Positions 38,007 through 46,166 of a stretch of 64,000 nucleotides of DNA are shown one piece after another; positions within the stretch are counted from its first letter, which is position 1; each line of letters opens with the position of its first letter. This DNA is from Hymenobacter nivis (GTDB lineage Bacteria > Bacteroidota > Bacteroidia > Cytophagales > Hymenobacteraceae). The notes beneath the pieces were generated by a model. The model was not told where the DNA came from. It did not search any database and saw only the letters and a program-made list of their open reading frames with translations. The stretch is taken from contig NZ_CP029145.1 of the NCBI RefSeq assembly GCF_003149515.1, forward strand, positions 310,001 to 374,000. Direction: 5' to 3'. Position numbers and translations under genes: made by a program.

Positions 38007-39041
38007 ATGCCCAACCCTGCGCCGCTGCTGACCGCCGAGGACCTGGCGGTGGGTTATATGAACAGAAAGACGCCCCACCCGGTGGCCGGGCCCCTGCGCC
38101 TGGCCCTGTGGCCCGGCGAGCTGGTCTGCCTGCTGGGGCCCAACGGCGCGGGCAAAAGCACGCTGCTGCGCACGCTGGCCGGCTTGCAGCCGCCGCTTGG
38201 CGGGCGGCTCGATCTGGGCGGGTGGCCGCTGGCGGCGATGGGGGCCCCCGAACGCGCCCGCCAGCTCAGCATCGTGCTCACCGACCGCGTGGACGCCGGC
38301 AACCTCGCCGTGCGCGAGCTGGTGCGCCTGGGTCGCCACCCGCACACCGGCTGGCTGGGCAGCCTCTCGGCCCACGACGAAGCCCGGGTGCAAGCTGCCT
38401 TGGAAGCCACTGGTACCGAAATCTTCGCCGACCGCCCGGTGGGTGAATTGAGCGACGGCGAGCGCCAGAAAGTGCTGCTGGCCCGCGCCCTCGCCCAGGA
38501 CACGCCGGTGGTACTGCTCGACGAACCCACGGCCCACCTCGACCTGCCCAACCGTGTGGCTCTCATGCGCTTGCTGCACCAGCTGGCCCGCACCACGGGC
38601 AAGGCCATCCTGCTCTCGACCCACGAGCTGGACCTGGCCCTGCAAGCCGCCGACCGCGTGTGGCTGCTACCCGCCGATGGGCCCCTGCGCACCGGCACGC
38701 CCGAGGATTTGGTGCTGAGCGGGGCCTTTGCGGCGGCGTTTGCGCGGGAGGGGCTGGCCTTCGACGCGGGCACCGGCACCTTCGCTCTGCACGCGCCCAC
38801 GGGGCCCCCGGTGCAGCTGGTAGGGGAGGGCGCCGCCGCTTTCTGGACGCGCCGGGCCCTGGAGCGCGAGGGCTTCGTGCCCACCACAGGGCCCGCCGCC
38901 CTGCGCGTGACGGCCCCCGCCGGCCCCGACCTGGGGCCCTGGTTGAGCCAAGTACCGGGCCAGGCCGCCCAGTCCCACGCCACCATCGGTGCGCTGCTGC
39001 GGACGATGCGTCAAGTTAATAGTAACCAATTGGTTGACTAA
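38007..39041 (+). CDS. ABC transporter ATP-binding protein (BtuD-like) with C-terminal extension
   Basis: A 344-residue protein with Walker A GPNGAGKST, signature LSDGERQK, and Walker B VVLLDEPTAHLD. The ATPase domain ends near residue 250. About 95 residues follow, with little resemblance to the family core. It energises the BtuC-like permease. The 233-base gap to the permease, filled partly by a palindromic repeat, is unusual for an otherwise tight operon. Confidence 0.92.
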   Translation: MPNPAPLLTAEDLAVGYMNRKTPHPVAGPLRLALWPGELVCLLGPNGAGKSTLLRTLAGLQPPLGGRLDLGGWPLAAMGAPERARQLSIVLTDRVDAGNLAVRELVRLGRHPHTGWLGSLSAHDEARVQAALEATGTEIFADRPVGELSDGERQKVLLARALAQDTPVVLLDEPTAHLDLPNRVALMRLLHQLARTTGKAILLSTHELDLALQAADRVWLLPADGPLRTGTPEDLVLSGAFAAAFAREGLAFDAGTGTFALHAPTGPPVQLVGEGAAAFWTRRALEREGFVPTTGPAALRVTAPAGPDLGPWLSQVPGQAAQSHATIGALLRTMRQVNSNQLVD

Positions 39042-39140
39042 TTAGCAAAGTGCCCGTCCTCATTTAAACAGATAATTAGAACAAATACTTAGTCGCTGGA
39101 AATCAGATAATTCATTCACAATGATCCCTTCCGCTTGCAT

Positions 39141-41369
39141 ATGAAAAAACGTTTTTTATCCCAACAAAGCCAGTCGCCGCGCCCCGAAATAAAGCTGCTG
39201 CTGGGCGCGGCCCTGTTGGCCGGCGCGGCGCCCGCCGCCTGGGCCCAGGTGGTGGCCCCGGGCGATACGTTGCAACGCCAAAGTCTCAACGAGGTAGTGG
39301 TGACGGCCAACCGCGCCGCCACGCCGCGCAACCAAGTACCCCAGCAAATCCAGGTCATCAGCCAGAAAGACATTCAGCAGACGCCGGCCGCGGAGTTTAC
39401 CGACGTGCTGAAAAAGAACGCTTCGGTGGATATCGTGCAGTACCCCGGCCTGCTGGCGGGCGTGGGCATCCGCGGCTTCCGGCCTCAGACCGACGGCCTC
39501 AACCAGCGGGCCCTGCTGCTGGTGGACGGCCGCCCGGCCGGCACCAGCAACCTCGCCACCATCGACCTGGGCAGCGTGGAGCGCGTAGAGGTCCTCAAGG
39601 GCCCCGCCTCGGCCCTCTACGGCCCGCAGGCCATGGGCGGCGTAGTGAACGTGATTACGCGGCAGTCGCGCGGGGCCATCCGCACCTCGCTGTTTGCCGA
39701 ATACGGTAGCTACCAAACGGTTAAATTTGGCGGGGCCACTGGCGGCAACCTCACTAAGCGGCTCGATTTTGATTTGTCGGCGGGCTTTTTCAACCGCGGG
39801 CAGGACTACAAGCTGGGCGGTAACGGTATTCTGCGCCGCGCCCTGGACGCCAGCAGCGCCACCCAAACCTTTGCCGACGGCACCACCAAAACCGTGGACG
39901 ACGCCCGCGGCGATAATCAGCGCCGCGACTTCACCAAGCTGAAGTACTACGCCGGGGCCCTGCGCCTGGGCTACCAGCTGAGCGAAAAATGGCGCGTGGA
40001 CGTGCGCGGTGAGCTGTTTAGGGCCCCCACGGTACAGGCCCCCAACGATATTTTTTACGGCAACCTGGGCCCGTCGAGCAAGGACATCGAGCGCGGCAAC
40101 CTCGACCTGAGCGCCACCGGCAATTACGCCCACCACCAGTTGTTTGTGCGCGGCTATACGTCGAGAGAAACCAGTAACTACAATACCCTGGCCGACTACA
40201 ACAACGCCCCCGTGCCGCCCTACCGCTCCTACCAGAGCCAGTACCTCTGGAAGGGCTTGCAGGCCAAGGACGTCATCACGCTGGGCCGCCAGCGCCTCAC
40301 GGTGGGCATCGACCACAACGAGGCCACCAGCAACTCGCAGGTATTCAACCCCGACGGCTCCAACGGCATGCCCTACAGCCCGAACTACGCGCTGAATACG
40401 ACCGGTATTTACGCCCAGGGCCAGCTGAGCCTACTGGCCGACAAGCTGGTGGTGACGCCGGGCGTGCGCTACGACTTAATTACCTATAATGTGAAGCAGA
40501 CCGACCTGCTCACCGATTTCACGCCGGGCAAAAAAACCAACCCGTTTTTCAGCCCCAGCCTGGGGGCCCAGTACGCGCTGACGGACGGTCTGCGGGTGCA
40601 CGCCACCATCGGCCGCGCCTACGTGACGCCCGACGCCTTCAACGTGGCCGGCTTCTCGCAAACTGCACCCGACAGCGCCCGTCAGGTGGCCATCACGCAG
40701 GGCAACGCCAACCTGAAAAACGAGAACAGCGTGACTTACGACGCCGGCTTGCGCTTTGGCCAGGCCACGTCGGGCTTCTCGGCCGACGCCACGTTCTTCG
40801 CCACCCGGGTTGCGAACCGCATCACGACCCGCACCGCTAACCCCGTGGGCGAAACCACTGCCGAGGGCTACGTCGTGAGCTCGCGCACCACTTACGTGAA
40901 CGCCAACGACAGCCAGATTAGGGGCCTGGAGGTCGAGGTAGGCTACGACTTCGGGGCCCTGGCCGACCGCCGCTACCTGCTGCGCGCCTTCGCCGGCGGC
41001 ACGGGTATTTTCAAGGCCCAGGACGTGACCAACAACGTGGACGGCACGCGCACCGTGCGCGATATTTACAATGTGGCCCGGCTGAACGGTAACTTGGGCG
41101 TGGCCTTCGACAGCTACCAAGGCATCACCGCCCGCCTTACCGGCCACTATGTGGGCCGCCGCAAAGACACCGATTTTACCGACGTGAACTACCCGCAAGT
41201 AGAATATCCCGCGTACATGACCGTCGATTTCTCGGCCGGCTATACAGTGGCTAAGCACCATACCTTCTCGCTACTGGTGAACAACCTGACCAATGAGAAC
41301 TACTACGAGAAGCGCGGCTACAACCTGCCCGGCCGCAATATTTCGGGGCGCTACACCATTGCATTTTAG
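39141..41369 (+). CDS. TonB-dependent outer-membrane receptor, probable cobalamin receptor
   Basis: A 742-residue protein starting at ATG 39141. The N-terminus has a basic, Gln-rich stretch, then a hydrophobic signal segment (LLGAALLAGAAPAAWAQ). The plug domain follows: LNEVVVTANRAATPRNQVPQQ, GVGIRGFRPQTDG, VLKGPASALYGPQAMGGVVNVITR. The rest is a beta-barrel with a terminal aromatic strand (NISGRYTIAF). It moves a bulky nutrient across the outer membrane with TonB energy. Position between BtuD-like and CobU genes indicates B12 or a corrinoid. The gene stop is 6 bases from CobU. Confidence 0.92.
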   Translation: MKKRFLSQQSQSPRPEIKLLLGAALLAGAAPAAWAQVVAPGDTLQRQSLNEVVVTANRAATPRNQVPQQIQVISQKDIQQTPAAEFTDVLKKNASVDIVQYPGLLAGVGIRGFRPQTDGLNQRALLLVDGRPAGTSNLATIDLGSVERVEVLKGPASALYGPQAMGGVVNVITRQSRGAIRTSLFAEYGSYQTVKFGGATGGNLTKRLDFDLSAGFFNRGQDYKLGGNGILRRALDASSATQTFADGTTKTVDDARGDNQRRDFTKLKYYAGALRLGYQLSEKWRVDVRGELFRAPTVQAPNDIFYGNLGPSSKDIERGNLDLSATGNYAHHQLFVRGYTSRETSNYNTLADYNNAPVPPYRSYQSQYLWKGLQAKDVITLGRQRLTVGIDHNEATSNSQVFNPDGSNGMPYSPNYALNTTGIYAQGQLSLLADKLVVTPGVRYDLITYNVKQTDLLTDFTPGKKTNPFFSPSLGAQYALTDGLRVHATIGRAYVTPDAFNVAGFSQTAPDSARQVAITQGNANLKNENSVTYDAGLRFGQATSGFSADATFFATRVANRITTRTANPVGETTAEGYVVSSRTTYVNANDSQIRGLEVEVGYDFGALADRRYLLRAFAGGTGIFKAQDVTNNVDGTRTVRDIYNVARLNGNLGVAFDSYQGITARLTGHYVGRRKDTDFTDVNYPQVEYPAYMTVDFSAGYTVAKHHTFSLLVNNLTNENYYEKRGYNLPGRNISGRYTIAF

Positions 41370-41375
41370 GGCCCC

Positions 41376-41879
41376 GTGCTGACCTACATTTCCGGCGGGC
41401 AGCGCTCGGGCAAGAGCCGCTATGCCCAGGAGCTGGCCCTGACGCTAAGCCCCAACCCCGTGTACCTAGCCACTTCGCGGGCCTGGGACGACGACCACCG
41501 CCAGCGCATTGCCCGGCACGTAGCAGACCGCGATGACCGCTGGACGACGCTGGAGGAGGAAAAGTACGTGAGCCGCCTAGCTTTGGCGGGCCGCACCGTG
41601 GTGCTAGATTGCGTAACGCTTTGGCTCACTAACTTCTTCGCCGATACGAAATACGATGTTGAAACAACGTTGCAAGAAGTAAAGGCAGAGTTTGATAAAT
41701 TAGTGCAACAAGATTGCACTTTGATAATCATCTCCAACGAAATCGGGATGGGCCTGCACGCGCCCACCGAGGCCGGCCGCAAGTTTGCCGACCTGCAAGG
41801 CTGGCTGAACCAGCACATTGCCCAGCGCGCCGACCGCGCCATTTTTATGGTGTCGGGCCTACCGCTGGTAGTGAAGTAA
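41376..41879 (+). CDS. cobU: Adenosylcobinamide kinase/guanylyltransferase (CobU)
   Basis: A 167-residue protein starting with GTG at 41376. The P-loop GGQRSGKSRYAQE is near the N-terminus; HVADRDDRWTT contains the guanylated His region; DCVTLWLTN and SNEIGMGLHAPTEAGRKFADLQGWLNQ are family blocks. It phosphorylates adenosylcobinamide and joins it to GMP. It follows the TonB receptor by 6 bases. Confidence 0.93.
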   Translation: MLTYISGGQRSGKSRYAQELALTLSPNPVYLATSRAWDDDHRQRIARHVADRDDRWTTLEEEKYVSRLALAGRTVVLDCVTLWLTNFFADTKYDVETTLQEVKAEFDKLVQQDCTLIIISNEIGMGLHAPTEAGRKFADLQGWLNQHIAQRADRAIFMVSGLPLVVK

Positions 41880-41880
41880 C

Positions 41881-41914
41881 CACTTGTAGTGCGGACTCGC
41901 GGAGTACACGCTAC
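41881..41914. repeat. Short GCGGACT-type intergenic repeat, copy 2
   Basis: The gap after CobU begins CACTTGTAGTGCGGACT and ends CACGCTAC, resembling the stretch at 16867-16892. It fills most of the 50-base gap before the adenosyltransferase gene. Confidence 0.35.
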
Positions 41915-41929
41915 ATTCAATTAACCCTC

Positions 41930-42541
41930 ATGAAAATCTACACTAAAAAAGGTGACGCCGGCACGACCGGCCTCTTCGGTGGCTCGCGAGTGCCGAAGGA
42001 CGATGTGCGCGTGGAGTGCATGGGCGACCTCGACGAGGCCAACTCGACCCTGGGCCTGCTGCGTGTGAAGCTGGGCCCCGAGCACGAATGGCAGCCGCCG
42101 CTGCACAAAATCCAGAAGGATTTGATGGACATGATGTCGCACCTAGCGCGGCCTTCTGATACCAAAAAGGCCAACAGCAACCCGCTGCCCACCGAAGGGG
42201 CCCAGGAGTGCGAGGCGTGGATTGACGCGCTGGAAGGCGCTATGACCTCGCCCTCCGACTACTTCCTGCTGCCGGGCGGCAACGAAATCTCGGCCCTCTG
42301 CCACGTGGTGCGCACCCAAATGCGCCGCGGCGAACGCCGCCTCGTCAGCCTGATGGCCACCGACGCCGTGCACCCCGCCATCCCGGCCTACATCAACCGC
42401 CTGTCGGACCTGTTTTTTACCCTGGCCCGCGCCGAGATGGACAAGGCCGGCGTGGCCGAAGAGAAGTGGCAGTTGTTTCTCTACAAGCGCTTTGGCAGCA
42501 GCGCCGCGCCCACGGCTCCCGCCGAGCCCGCCGTCGGATGA
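41930..42541 (+). CDS. PduO-type cob(I)alamin adenosyltransferase
   Basis: A 203-residue protein starting at ATG 41930 ([18 protein letters not shown], the ATP-binding N-terminus of the family). [18 protein letters not shown] and the later [25 protein letters not shown] with RTxxRRAER-like residues, and [14 protein letters not shown] are all typical. It adds the 5'-deoxyadenosyl group to corrinoids. The last codon overlaps the CobT start (ATGA). Confidence 0.94.
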   Translation: MKIYTKKGDAGTTGLFGGSRVPKDDVRVECMGDLDEANSTLGLLRVKLGPEHEWQPPLHKIQKDLMDMMSHLARPSDTKKANSNPLPTEGAQECEAWIDALEGAMTSPSDYFLLPGGNEISALCHVVRTQMRRGERRLVSLMATDAVHPAIPAYINRLSDLFFTLARAEMDKAGVAEEKWQLFLYKRFGSSAAPTAPAEPAVG

Positions 42542-43584
42542 ACTGGAACATCACCGCGCCCGACGGGACCCTGGCCGTCGCCATTGCCCATAAAATCGAT
42601 ACCAAAACCAAGCCCCTGGGGGCCCTGGGCCAGCTCGAAGCCCTGGCCCGGCAGGTAGCACTGGTGCAGCAAACCCTGGCGCCGATGCTGCGCCAGCCGC
42701 ACGTGCTGGTGTTTGCAGCCGACCACGGCATTGCTGCGGCCGGTGTGAGCCAGTACCCGCCCGAGGTGACGCACCAGATGGTGCGCAACTTCGCCGGCGG
42801 TGGGGCAGCCATCAACGTGTTTTGCCGCCAGAACGGCCTGGGCCTGACCATTGTGGACGCCGGCGTGCGCGGCTCCTTCGCCGATCTGCCCGCCGTGCGC
42901 GACGAGAAAATTGCCGAAGGCACCCAAAACTTCGCCCAGGGCCCCGCCATGACCGCCGCCCAGTGCGCCGAGGCCCTGGCCCGCGGCGCCCGCCTGGCCG
43001 ACGAGCTGCACGCCGCCAGCACCAATGTGCTGGGAATGGGGGAGATGGGCATCGGCAACACGTCATCTGCGGCCGTACTGATGCACCTGCTTACGGGCCG
43101 GCCGCTGGCCGAGTGCGTGGGCCGCGGCACCGGCCTCGACGCGGCCGGCCTGGTCCGCAAATTGGCCGTGCTCACGCAAGCCGTGGGGGCCCACCCGGCC
43201 CTCGACGCGGCTGACCCGCTGGCCGTGCTGGCCACATTCGGCGGCTTCGAGATTGCCCAAATGGCCGGGGCCCTGCTGCGCGCCGCCGAGCACCGGATGC
43301 TGCTGCTGATTGACGGCTTCATTGCCTCGGCGGCGCTGCTGGTGGCGGCGCGGCTGGCCCCGAAAATCCTGTCGTACTGCGTATTCTGCCACGAATCGGA
43401 CGAGCAGGGGCACCGCCTGCTGCTGGCCGAGTTGGGTGGCCAGCCGCTGCTGCGCCTGGGCCTGCGCCTGGGCGAGGGCACGGGCTGTGCCCTGGCCTAC
43501 CCGCTGGTGCAGGCCGCCGTCAATTTCCTGAACGACATGGCCTCGTTCGAAAGCGCGGGCGTGAGCAACGACTCCGGCAAGTGA
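42538..43584 (+). CDS. cobT: Nicotinate-nucleotide-dimethylbenzimidazole phosphoribosyltransferase (CobT)
   Basis: A 348-residue protein from ATG 42538. It has [16 protein letters not shown], the family start, [49 protein letters not shown] with the phosphate-binding turn, and the catalytic Glu in the C-terminal region [15 protein letters not shown]. It makes alpha-ribazole phosphate for the lower ligand of B12. The gene ends the locus. No CobS or CobC follows within the window. Confidence 0.94.
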   Translation: MNWNITAPDGTLAVAIAHKIDTKTKPLGALGQLEALARQVALVQQTLAPMLRQPHVLVFAADHGIAAAGVSQYPPEVTHQMVRNFAGGGAAINVFCRQNGLGLTIVDAGVRGSFADLPAVRDEKIAEGTQNFAQGPAMTAAQCAEALARGARLADELHAASTNVLGMGEMGIGNTSSAAVLMHLLTGRPLAECVGRGTGLDAAGLVRKLAVLTQAVGAHPALDAADPLAVLATFGGFEIAQMAGALLRAAEHRMLLLIDGFIASAALLVAARLAPKILSYCVFCHESDEQGHRLLLAELGGQPLLRLGLRLGEGTGCALAYPLVQAAVNFLNDMASFESAGVSNDSGK

Positions 43585-43605
43585 GCCGATTGGGTTGCAA
43601 ATGCG

Positions 43606-44796
43606 CTAGGTGTATGATCCCGGTGAGGGGGTGAGGTTCCCCGAGGCCGGGGCCCGCCGGCTTCCTCGGTACAGCTCGTACTTCAGCAGGCGGCAATCGA
43701 TCGGCCCGTTGAACAGCGGGATGCGCCGGGTGGCTTTCAAGCCGATGGTCTTCGCTGCGTCCAGGTTGCCGGTCAGCACGTAGGCTTCGTAGCCCTGGAA
43801 GTTGGTTTTCAGCGCGTCGCCGATGGTTTTGTAGAAGGTGGCCATCTCGGCCTCCTCCCCAATGCGCTCGCCGTAGGGCGGGTTCGTGACGACGAGGCCG
43901 GGGCCCTCGGCGGCGGGCGCGGCGGCGTCCTTCACGTCGCGCACCGACAGGCGGATGCAGTCTTCGAGGCCGGCGGCGGTGATGTTCTGGGCGGCTTGGT
44001 CAATCACTTTCGGGTCGATGTCGGAGCCGGCCAGGTACGCTTGGGGCTCTTCCAGGCGCTGAGCTTCGGCTTCGGCGCGCACCTGCTGCCAGAGGTCGGC
44101 GTCGAAATCGGCCCAGTTCTCAAACCCAAACTTGCCCTGGTGAAACAGGCCCGGTGCGATGCGCTGCGCGATGAGGCCGGCCTCGGTGAGGATGGTGGCC
44201 GAGCCGCACATGGGGTCGATGAGCGGCCTTTTACCGTCCCAGCCGGCGAGCAGCACTAAGCCAGCGGCCAGCACCTCGTTCAAAGGCGCGTCGTTGGTAG
44301 CCTGGCGGTAGCCGCGGCGGTGCAGCGAGTCGCCAGCGGCGTCACGGCTGATGATCACCTCGTTCTCCAGCATGCGCAGGTGCAGGCGGATGTCGGGGTG
44401 GCGCGTGTCCACGTCGGGGCGGCTGCCGGTGCGGTCGCGGAACTGGTCCACGATGGCGTCCTTCATCAACTGGGCCACGAACAGCGAGTGTTCAAACGTG
44501 GACTTATTGACCACAGCCGTGATGGCGAAGGTTTGGCCCGGACCGATGTACTCGCTCCAGTCGATGCGGCCCACCTCGCGGTACAGGGCCCGCTCGTCGG
44601 GGGCGTAGAAGCCGGCCAGCGGGCACAGCAGGCGCATGGAGAGGCGGCTCCAGAGCACGGTTTCGTAGAGCAGGCGCTGGTCGCCAATGAATTCGACGGC
44701 GCGGCTGCCTACGTGGGTGATGTCGGCCCCGAGGGCGTACAGCTCGTCGGCAAGCAATTCTTCCAGGCCGAACTGGGTGGTGGCGGTGAGGTGCAT
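43606..44796 (-). CDS. Class I SAM-dependent rRNA (guanine-N2)-methyltransferase, RlmL type
   Basis: The start at 44796 (MHLTATTQFGLEELLADELYAL) matches the family; the open frame extends further but only as low-complexity sequence. The 396-residue protein has a THUMP-like N-terminal domain (residues 1-160), then a Rossmann methyltransferase domain with PLIDPMCGSATILTEAGLIA, LAGSDIDPKVIDQAAQN, and the N-P-P-Y motif (VVTNPPYGERIG), which is typical of N2-guanine methylation. It probably modifies 23S rRNA. It is convergent with CobT with a 21-base gap and is divergent from the zeta-like gene. Confidence 0.92.
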   Translation of the reverse strand: MHLTATTQFGLEELLADELYALGADITHVGSRAVEFIGDQRLLYETVLWSRLSMRLLCPLAGFYAPDERALYREVGRIDWSEYIGPGQTFAITAVVNKSTFEHSLFVAQLMKDAIVDQFRDRTGSRPDVDTRHPDIRLHLRMLENEVIISRDAAGDSLHRRGYRQATNDAPLNEVLAAGLVLLAGWDGKRPLIDPMCGSATILTEAGLIAQRIAPGLFHQGKFGFENWADFDADLWQQVRAEAEAQRLEEPQAYLAGSDIDPKVIDQAAQNITAAGLEDCIRLSVRDVKDAAAPAAEGPGLVVTNPPYGERIGEEAEMATFYKTIGDALKTNFQGYEAYVLTGNLDAAKTIGLKATRRIPLFNGPIDCRLLKYELYRGSRRAPASGNLTPSPGSYT

Positions 44797-44898
44797 GGCC
44801 GCAAAGGTCGGGCACGGCGGGCGGGCGGCGCGCACGGCGGCAGCCAGGACTATCTTGCGACCCCCGGGGCCCCCTTTCGACCCGCATATTTTGCCGCC

Positions 44899-45489
44899 AT
44901 GCCCGAGAAGAATTTCTACATCATCGCCGGTTGCAACGGCGCGGGCAAAACCACGGCCTCGTTCACCATTTTGCCGGAGGTGCTGGATTGCCGCGAGTTT
45001 GTGAACGCTGACGAAATTGCCCGGGGCCTCTCGCCCTTCCAGCCCGAGAAAGTAGCCTTCGAAGCGGGCCGCATCATGCTGCACCGCATCGACGAGCTAT
45101 TTGCCCGGGGCGAAACTTTCGCCGTTGAAACCACGCTGGCCACCAAAATTTACCAGCAGAAAATCCGCGTCGCCCAGCAACACGGCTACACCGTTACCCT
45201 GTTGTATTTTTGGCTGAGCAGCCTGGAACTGGCTCAGGCGCGCGTCGCTACGCGGGTAGCGGAAGGCGGCCATTGTATTGCCCCCGAAGTAATTGAGCGC
45301 CGGTATTGGCAAGGCATACGTCAGCTTTTTTCCAACTACTTGACACTGGTCGATGATGCGTTTATTTTCGATAATTCGAGTGGTAAGCCGGTTTTATTAG
45401 CTGAGAGTTCGGCCAGTGGCTTTCGCATTAGTAACGACAGTTTGTATCAGCAACTAAGAAACCAATATGAATCCAGAAAAGCAGATTGA
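44899..45489 (+). CDS. Zeta-toxin-like kinase
   Basis: A 196-residue protein of the zeta-toxin/P-loop kinase type. Walker A is AGCNGAGKTT (about residues 9-18), followed by FVNADEIARGLSPF with the conserved substrate-binding Asp, and FAVETTLATK. RYWQGIRQLFSNYL fits the lid region. Zeta toxins phosphorylate UDP-N-acetylglucosamine and so harm cell-wall synthesis, but stand-alone homologs may have other substrates. No epsilon antitoxin precedes it. Its end overlaps a 48-residue ORF by 23 bases, which fits a coexpressed pair. Confidence 0.85.
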   Translation: MPEKNFYIIAGCNGAGKTTASFTILPEVLDCREFVNADEIARGLSPFQPEKVAFEAGRIMLHRIDELFARGETFAVETTLATKIYQQKIRVAQQHGYTVTLLYFWLSSLELAQARVATRVAEGGHCIAPEVIERRYWQGIRQLFSNYLTLVDDAFIFDNSSGKPVLLAESSASGFRISNDSLYQQLRNQYESRKAD

Positions 45490-45613
45490 GCTTCGGGACA
45501 AAATCATGGCCGGCCTGGAACTAGCCTACGCGCGGATGCTGGAATTTAAGCGGCAGAAGAATAGCGTGGTAGTAGTAGCGCGTGACGGGAATATTATCAG
45601 GTTAAAACCGTAA
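45467..45613 (+). CDS. 48-residue protein overlapping the zeta-like kinase gene
   Basis: ATG 45467 to TAA 45613 encodes MNPEKQIELRDKIMAGLELA, then YARMLEFKRQKNSVVVVARD and a basic end (GNIIRLKP). It has an amphipathic helix followed by a small beta-hairpin-like end. Overlap by 23 bases with the kinase end and similar codon use point to a real gene in the same operon. Placement fits an antitoxin or regulator; no family is known to me. It is shorter than usual ORF cut-offs and is easily missed. Confidence 0.7.
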   Translation: MNPEKQIELRDKIMAGLELAYARMLEFKRQKNSVVVVARDGNIIRLKP

Positions 45614-45625
45614 CTGTGGAAAATC

Positions 45626-46120
45626 ATGTATTTAAATCAAGAACAAATTCGCGAACTCGACTTAATTACTCGCGAGGCATTAGATAGACTATATCTACAA
45701 GACGCTGTTTTAATGAACAGACGTGGATTAGAGCAGTCTTTAGCATTTCGTTTTGGAATCTATTTTCATTCTCAAATCAAGAATACAGAATGGCTTTCCA
45801 GACTGGATTTAGATATGGAATACAGCAAGAACGGGGATGATCCAAAGCGTACTCCAACTAAACCGAACGGATCAAGACCTGACCTCATATTACATAGTAG
45901 AGGAAATAATGATGGTAATGTTTTAATTGTCGAATTTAAGGGTTGGTGGAATCATCAGAAGAGAAGCGTTGATAGAAATAAGGTCTTGGACTTCACAAAT
46001 CTTGAAGGCGACTACAGGTATGGCCTTGGCATGTTGATTGAATTCAAAAAGAATGGGTACGTTCTAGAACTTATCGAAGGAAACAGAACGCTTGACTTAT
46101 CTGAAGTACCTCGGATATAA
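45626..46120 (+). CDS. PD-(D/E)XK nuclease-like protein, AT-rich and probably acquired
   Basis: A 164-residue protein from ATG 45626, 12 bases after the small ORF. It shows a nuclease-like core: D86 in RPDLILH and E103-F-K105 in VLIVEFKG, with an upstream Glu in GLEQSLAFRFG. This is the D-x(n)-E-x-K layout of restriction-type nucleases. The base composition is far lower in GC than its neighbours, and the codons are A/T-ending, so transfer is likely. It may be a degraded or stand-alone defence protein. It ends just before a terminator. Confidence 0.65.
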   Translation: MYLNQEQIRELDLITREALDRLYLQDAVLMNRRGLEQSLAFRFGIYFHSQIKNTEWLSRLDLDMEYSKNGDDPKRTPTKPNGSRPDLILHSRGNNDGNVLIVEFKGWWNHQKRSVDRNKVLDFTNLEGDYRYGLGMLIEFKKNGYVLELIEGNRTLDLSEVPRI

Positions 46121-46121
46121 G

Positions 46122-46150
46122 AAAAGCCGGCCCCCGTGGCCGGCTTTTTT
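46122..46150 (+). terminator. Rho-independent terminator
   Basis: AAAAGCCGGCC is followed by CCCGT and GGCCGGCTTTTTT, giving a strong stem and a run of T. It ends the kinase/small ORF/nuclease-like group and sits between it and the permease gene. Confidence 0.9.
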
Positions 46151-46166
46151 GTACCTTCCGCCCCGT

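Noticed and set aside
44320..44898. N-terminal extension of the zeta-like kinase
   Set aside because: The upstream part of the frame is opposite the methyltransferase and lacks family features; the start at 44899 gives the proper P-loop position.
44899..45489. Classical epsilon-zeta module
   Set aside because: No epsilon-like gene lies upstream, and the only partner candidate is downstream and unrelated.
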